Below, piece by piece: positions 7,628 to 9,760 of a stretch of DNA of 9,760 nucleotides (its first letter is position 1; each line of letters begins with the position of its first letter). The stretch spans positions 1 through 9,760 of the forward strand of contig JAKSMA010000078.1 in the NCBI GenBank assembly GCA_024400895.1, given 5' to 3'. Made by a program: the position numbers and the translations under genes. Origin of the DNA: Muribaculaceae bacterium (GTDB lineage Bacteria; Bacteroidota; Bacteroidia; Bacteroidales; Muribaculaceae). The notes beneath the pieces are model-generated. The model was given only the letters and a program-made list of their open reading frames with translations, made no database searches and was not told where the DNA came from.

Positions 7628-8980
7628 ATGAAGATTATACTATTATCTGGCGGCTCTGGCCAACGACTTTGGCCACTCTCCAATGGAGCTCAAGCAAAGC
7701 AGTTTTTGCGCTTGCTCAAATCGCCTGATGGCAACAAAGAATCGATGGTGCAACGCGTTGTGCGCCAAATCAAAGAGGCGGGCCTTCTCGAAAGCATCAC
7801 CGTGGCAACCAGTGCAGCACAAGCCGATATGATTTCTAATCAATTAGGCCAATACGGTGCCGATATCGTCACAGAGCCAGCTCGTCGCGACACATTTCCC
7901 GCTATCGCACTGGCAGCGGCTTATCTCCAAAAAGAAAAGCAATGCGACCTCGACGAAACCGTGGTGGTGATGCCATGCGACCCTTATACTGAAATCGGAT
8001 ATTTCCAAACCATCGCAAAAATGGTAAAAGCCGTTGAAGAATCGGCAGCCGACCTTGTGTTGATGGGCATAACCCCCACCAACCCTTCTTCTAAATTCGG
8101 CTACATCGTTCCCGAGGCAACCGACGCACAAAAGGAAACCCGCAAAGTGAACCGATTTGTGGAAAAGCCAAACCACGAACTTGCTGAGCAGCTTCTCACT
8201 GAAGGCGCACTTTGGAACGGAGGTGTATTTGCATTCCGTCTCGGTTACATCGCATCAATTCTTGAAAAATACGTAAGCGCTCCAACTTTTGCAGAAGTAC
8301 GCGCCCGCTATCAAGAATTCCCAAAAATCAGCTTTGACTACGAAGTTGCAGAGCGCGCTGAGTCGGTGGCAGTAATTCCATTCACAGGTCAATGGAAAGA
8401 CCTCGGTACATGGAACGCCCTCACCGAAGAGCTGCCAACACAAACCATAGGCAACGTGGTTCTTGACCCTGAAGCAAAAAACACCCACGTGGTCAACGAA
8501 CTTGACCTTCCGCTCATCTGCATCGGCACCGATAATCTGGTGGTAGCGACCAGCAACGATGGTATCCTTGTGGCTGACAAGGCTCACTCTGAAGATTTGA
8601 AAACCCACCTTGCTCAACTGGGACCTGCCGCACGACCAATGTACGAAGAGCGTCGATGGGGTAAATACAAGGTCATCGACCACATCGAATTCCCTGACGG
8701 GCAAAATGTACTCACAAAGCAGCTTTGCATTCGTGCGGGCAAAAGCATCAGCTACCAAGTGCACCACCATCGCGAAGAAGTGTGGACCATCATCAACGGC
8801 ACAGGCCGTCTCGTACTCAGCGGTGAAGAGCGCAACGTGAAGCCAGGTGACGTGATTCACATCCGTCGCGAACAGTTCCACGCCATCCGCGCAATCACTG
8901 ACCTTTACATCATAGAAGTTCAATCGGGCGACCGCCTCACAGAAGACGACATCACCCGCTATCCCTACACATGGGAATAA
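7628..8980 (+). CDS. manC: ManC-type mannose-1-phosphate guanylyltransferase with C-terminal cupin (phosphomannose isomerase type II) domain
   Basis: A 450-residue cytoplasmic enzyme expected to make GDP-mannose from mannose-1-phosphate and GTP for surface polysaccharides. The nucleotidyltransferase domain (about 1-280) carries the signature LLSGGSGQRLWPLSN with AKQF (5-26), EPARRDT (83-89), VVVMPCDPY (112-120), FVEKP (177-181) and WNGGVFAF (196-203). A linker leads to a cupin domain (about 340-440) with YQVHHHREEVWTIINGTG (376-393) and KPGDVIHI (405-412). The order matches bifunctional ManC/AlgA proteins. Differences are worth noting: Q12 where GGSGTRLWPLSR normally has Thr, N19 for the usual Arg, and HHHREEVW instead of HHHRAEHW. 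The nucleotide or sugar substrate, and isomerase activity, are therefore less certain than the fold. Start ATG gives the family N-terminus. Its own promoter and a structured leader precede it; an antiterminator gene follows after 213 bases. Confidence 0.85.
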   Translation: MKIILLSGGSGQRLWPLSNGAQAKQFLRLLKSPDGNKESMVQRVVRQIKEAGLLESITVATSAAQADMISNQLGQYGADIVTEPARRDTFPAIALAAAYLQKEKQCDLDETVVVMPCDPYTEIGYFQTIAKMVKAVEESAADLVLMGITPTNPSSKFGYIVPEATDAQKETRKVNRFVEKPNHELAEQLLTEGALWNGGVFAFRLGYIASILEKYVSAPTFAEVRARYQEFPKISFDYEVAERAESVAVIPFTGQWKDLGTWNALTEELPTQTIGNVVLDPEAKNTHVVNELDLPLICIGTDNLVVATSNDGILVADKAHSEDLKTHLAQLGPAARPMYEERRWGKYKVIDHIEFPDGQNVLTKQLCIRAGKSISYQVHHHREEVWTIINGTGRLVLSGEERNVKPGDVIHIRREQFHAIRAITDLYIIEVQSGDRLTEDDITRYPYTWE

Positions 8981-9193
8981 ATACAAATTCGCTTGAGTGC
9001 TTCGGCATATCAAGCGTTCAGTTTTAATAGTCATCACCATCCCCGATGGCTCACCCAAGAGGCGTTGTGCAGAGCTGTACAAAGTCGGGTATGCTGGAAG
9101 AGAAATACAGCGCGAGTCATTTTGACCACAGATTGCCACAATCTGGGTTTGGGGAAACTAACGACATTTCTACACAAATATCAAGCCAAAAGC
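8981..9193 (+). promoter_or_regulatory. Leader region between manC and the antiterminator gene
   Basis: 213 bases with no convincing coding signal of their own, although the antiterminator frame is open back to a TTG at 8993. Three inverted repeats are seen: CCATC/GATGG (9037-9041 with 9045-9049), GCTGTA/TACAGC (9074-9079 with 9106-9111), and CAGATTG/CAATCTG (9129-9135 with 9139-9145). The last lies in the spacer of a possible promoter. The region could be a structured leader through which the antiterminator controls its own operon. Confidence 0.45.
9121..9151 (+). promoter_or_regulatory. Possible promoter with an internal palindrome, upstream of the antiterminator gene
   Basis: TTTG (9121-9124), 19-base spacer, then TGGGTTTG (9144-9151), which differs from TAnnTTTG only at the second base. 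The 17-bp palindrome CAGATTG-CCA-CAATCTG (9129-9145) fills the spacer and enters the -7 box, the position expected of an operator. Start of transcription would be near 9157-9160, some 35 bases before the ATG. Confidence 0.4.
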
Positions 9194-9754
<561 letters not shown>

Positions 9755-9760
9755 AACTCC

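Noticed and set aside
8255..9139. A 294-codon open frame on the minus strand opposite manC
   Set aside because: Overlaps the conserved ManC coding region almost fully, is rich in Cys, Phe and Val in the manner of antisense translations, and has no recognisable domain or promoter.
8993..9193. N-terminal extension of the antiterminator from a TTG at 8993
   Set aside because: The extra 67 residues do not resemble NusG-family sequence and contain promoter-like and palindromic elements; the ATG at 9194 puts the NGN strand at the expected place.

Overview
The window looks like chromosomal DNA from a member of the Bacteroidales (Bacteroidota). The evidence is mutually consistent. The intergenic spaces are A/T-rich. 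Promoters fit the Bacteroidetes pattern TTTG-N19..21-TAnnTTTG. Starts are preceded by A-rich sequence rather than Shine-Dalgarno boxes. The proteins (exported GH2 beta-galactosidase, UpxY-like NusG paralogue, small lipoproteins) are of the usual Bacteroidales kinds. I cannot place it to genus from the sequence alone.

Layout. (1) 1-1846, plus strand: a tight housekeeping cluster made of the 3' part of rho, ruvX and def. (2) 1847-2274: an A/T-rich space with a possible 37-residue ORF, several overlapping inverted repeats and one excellent terminator hairpin placed between converging transcription units. (3) 2275-5995, minus strand: a two-gene unit in which a cytoplasmic maltose/galactoside-type O-acetyltransferase precedes a signal-peptide-bearing LacZ-type beta-galactosidase. 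It recalls lacZ/lacA, but with the enzymes in different compartments and no permease or repressor in view. (4) 6066-7179, plus strand: two small lipoprotein genes, each with its own near-perfect promoter, long structured leader and strong terminator. Their mature domains align, so they appear to be diverged tandem paralogues. (5) 7180-7627: a gene-poor stretch ending in a promoter and a GC-rich, hairpin-forming leader. (6) 7628-9754, plus strand: a ManC-type sugar-1-phosphate nucleotidylyltransferase with a C-terminal cupin domain, then an UpxY/RfaH-type antiterminator. This looks like the beginning of a surface-polysaccharide locus that continues past the window.

The most unusual points are: an uninterrupted run of 30 C in the last codons of the antiterminator gene, inside an 80-base stretch with no G at all (a phase-variable tract or a contig-end artefact); the two paralogous lipoprotein leaders, which share the same intertwined-stem arrangement although their sequences differ; and a perfect 7-3-7 palindrome sitting between the -33 and -7 elements of a probable promoter for the antiterminator gene.
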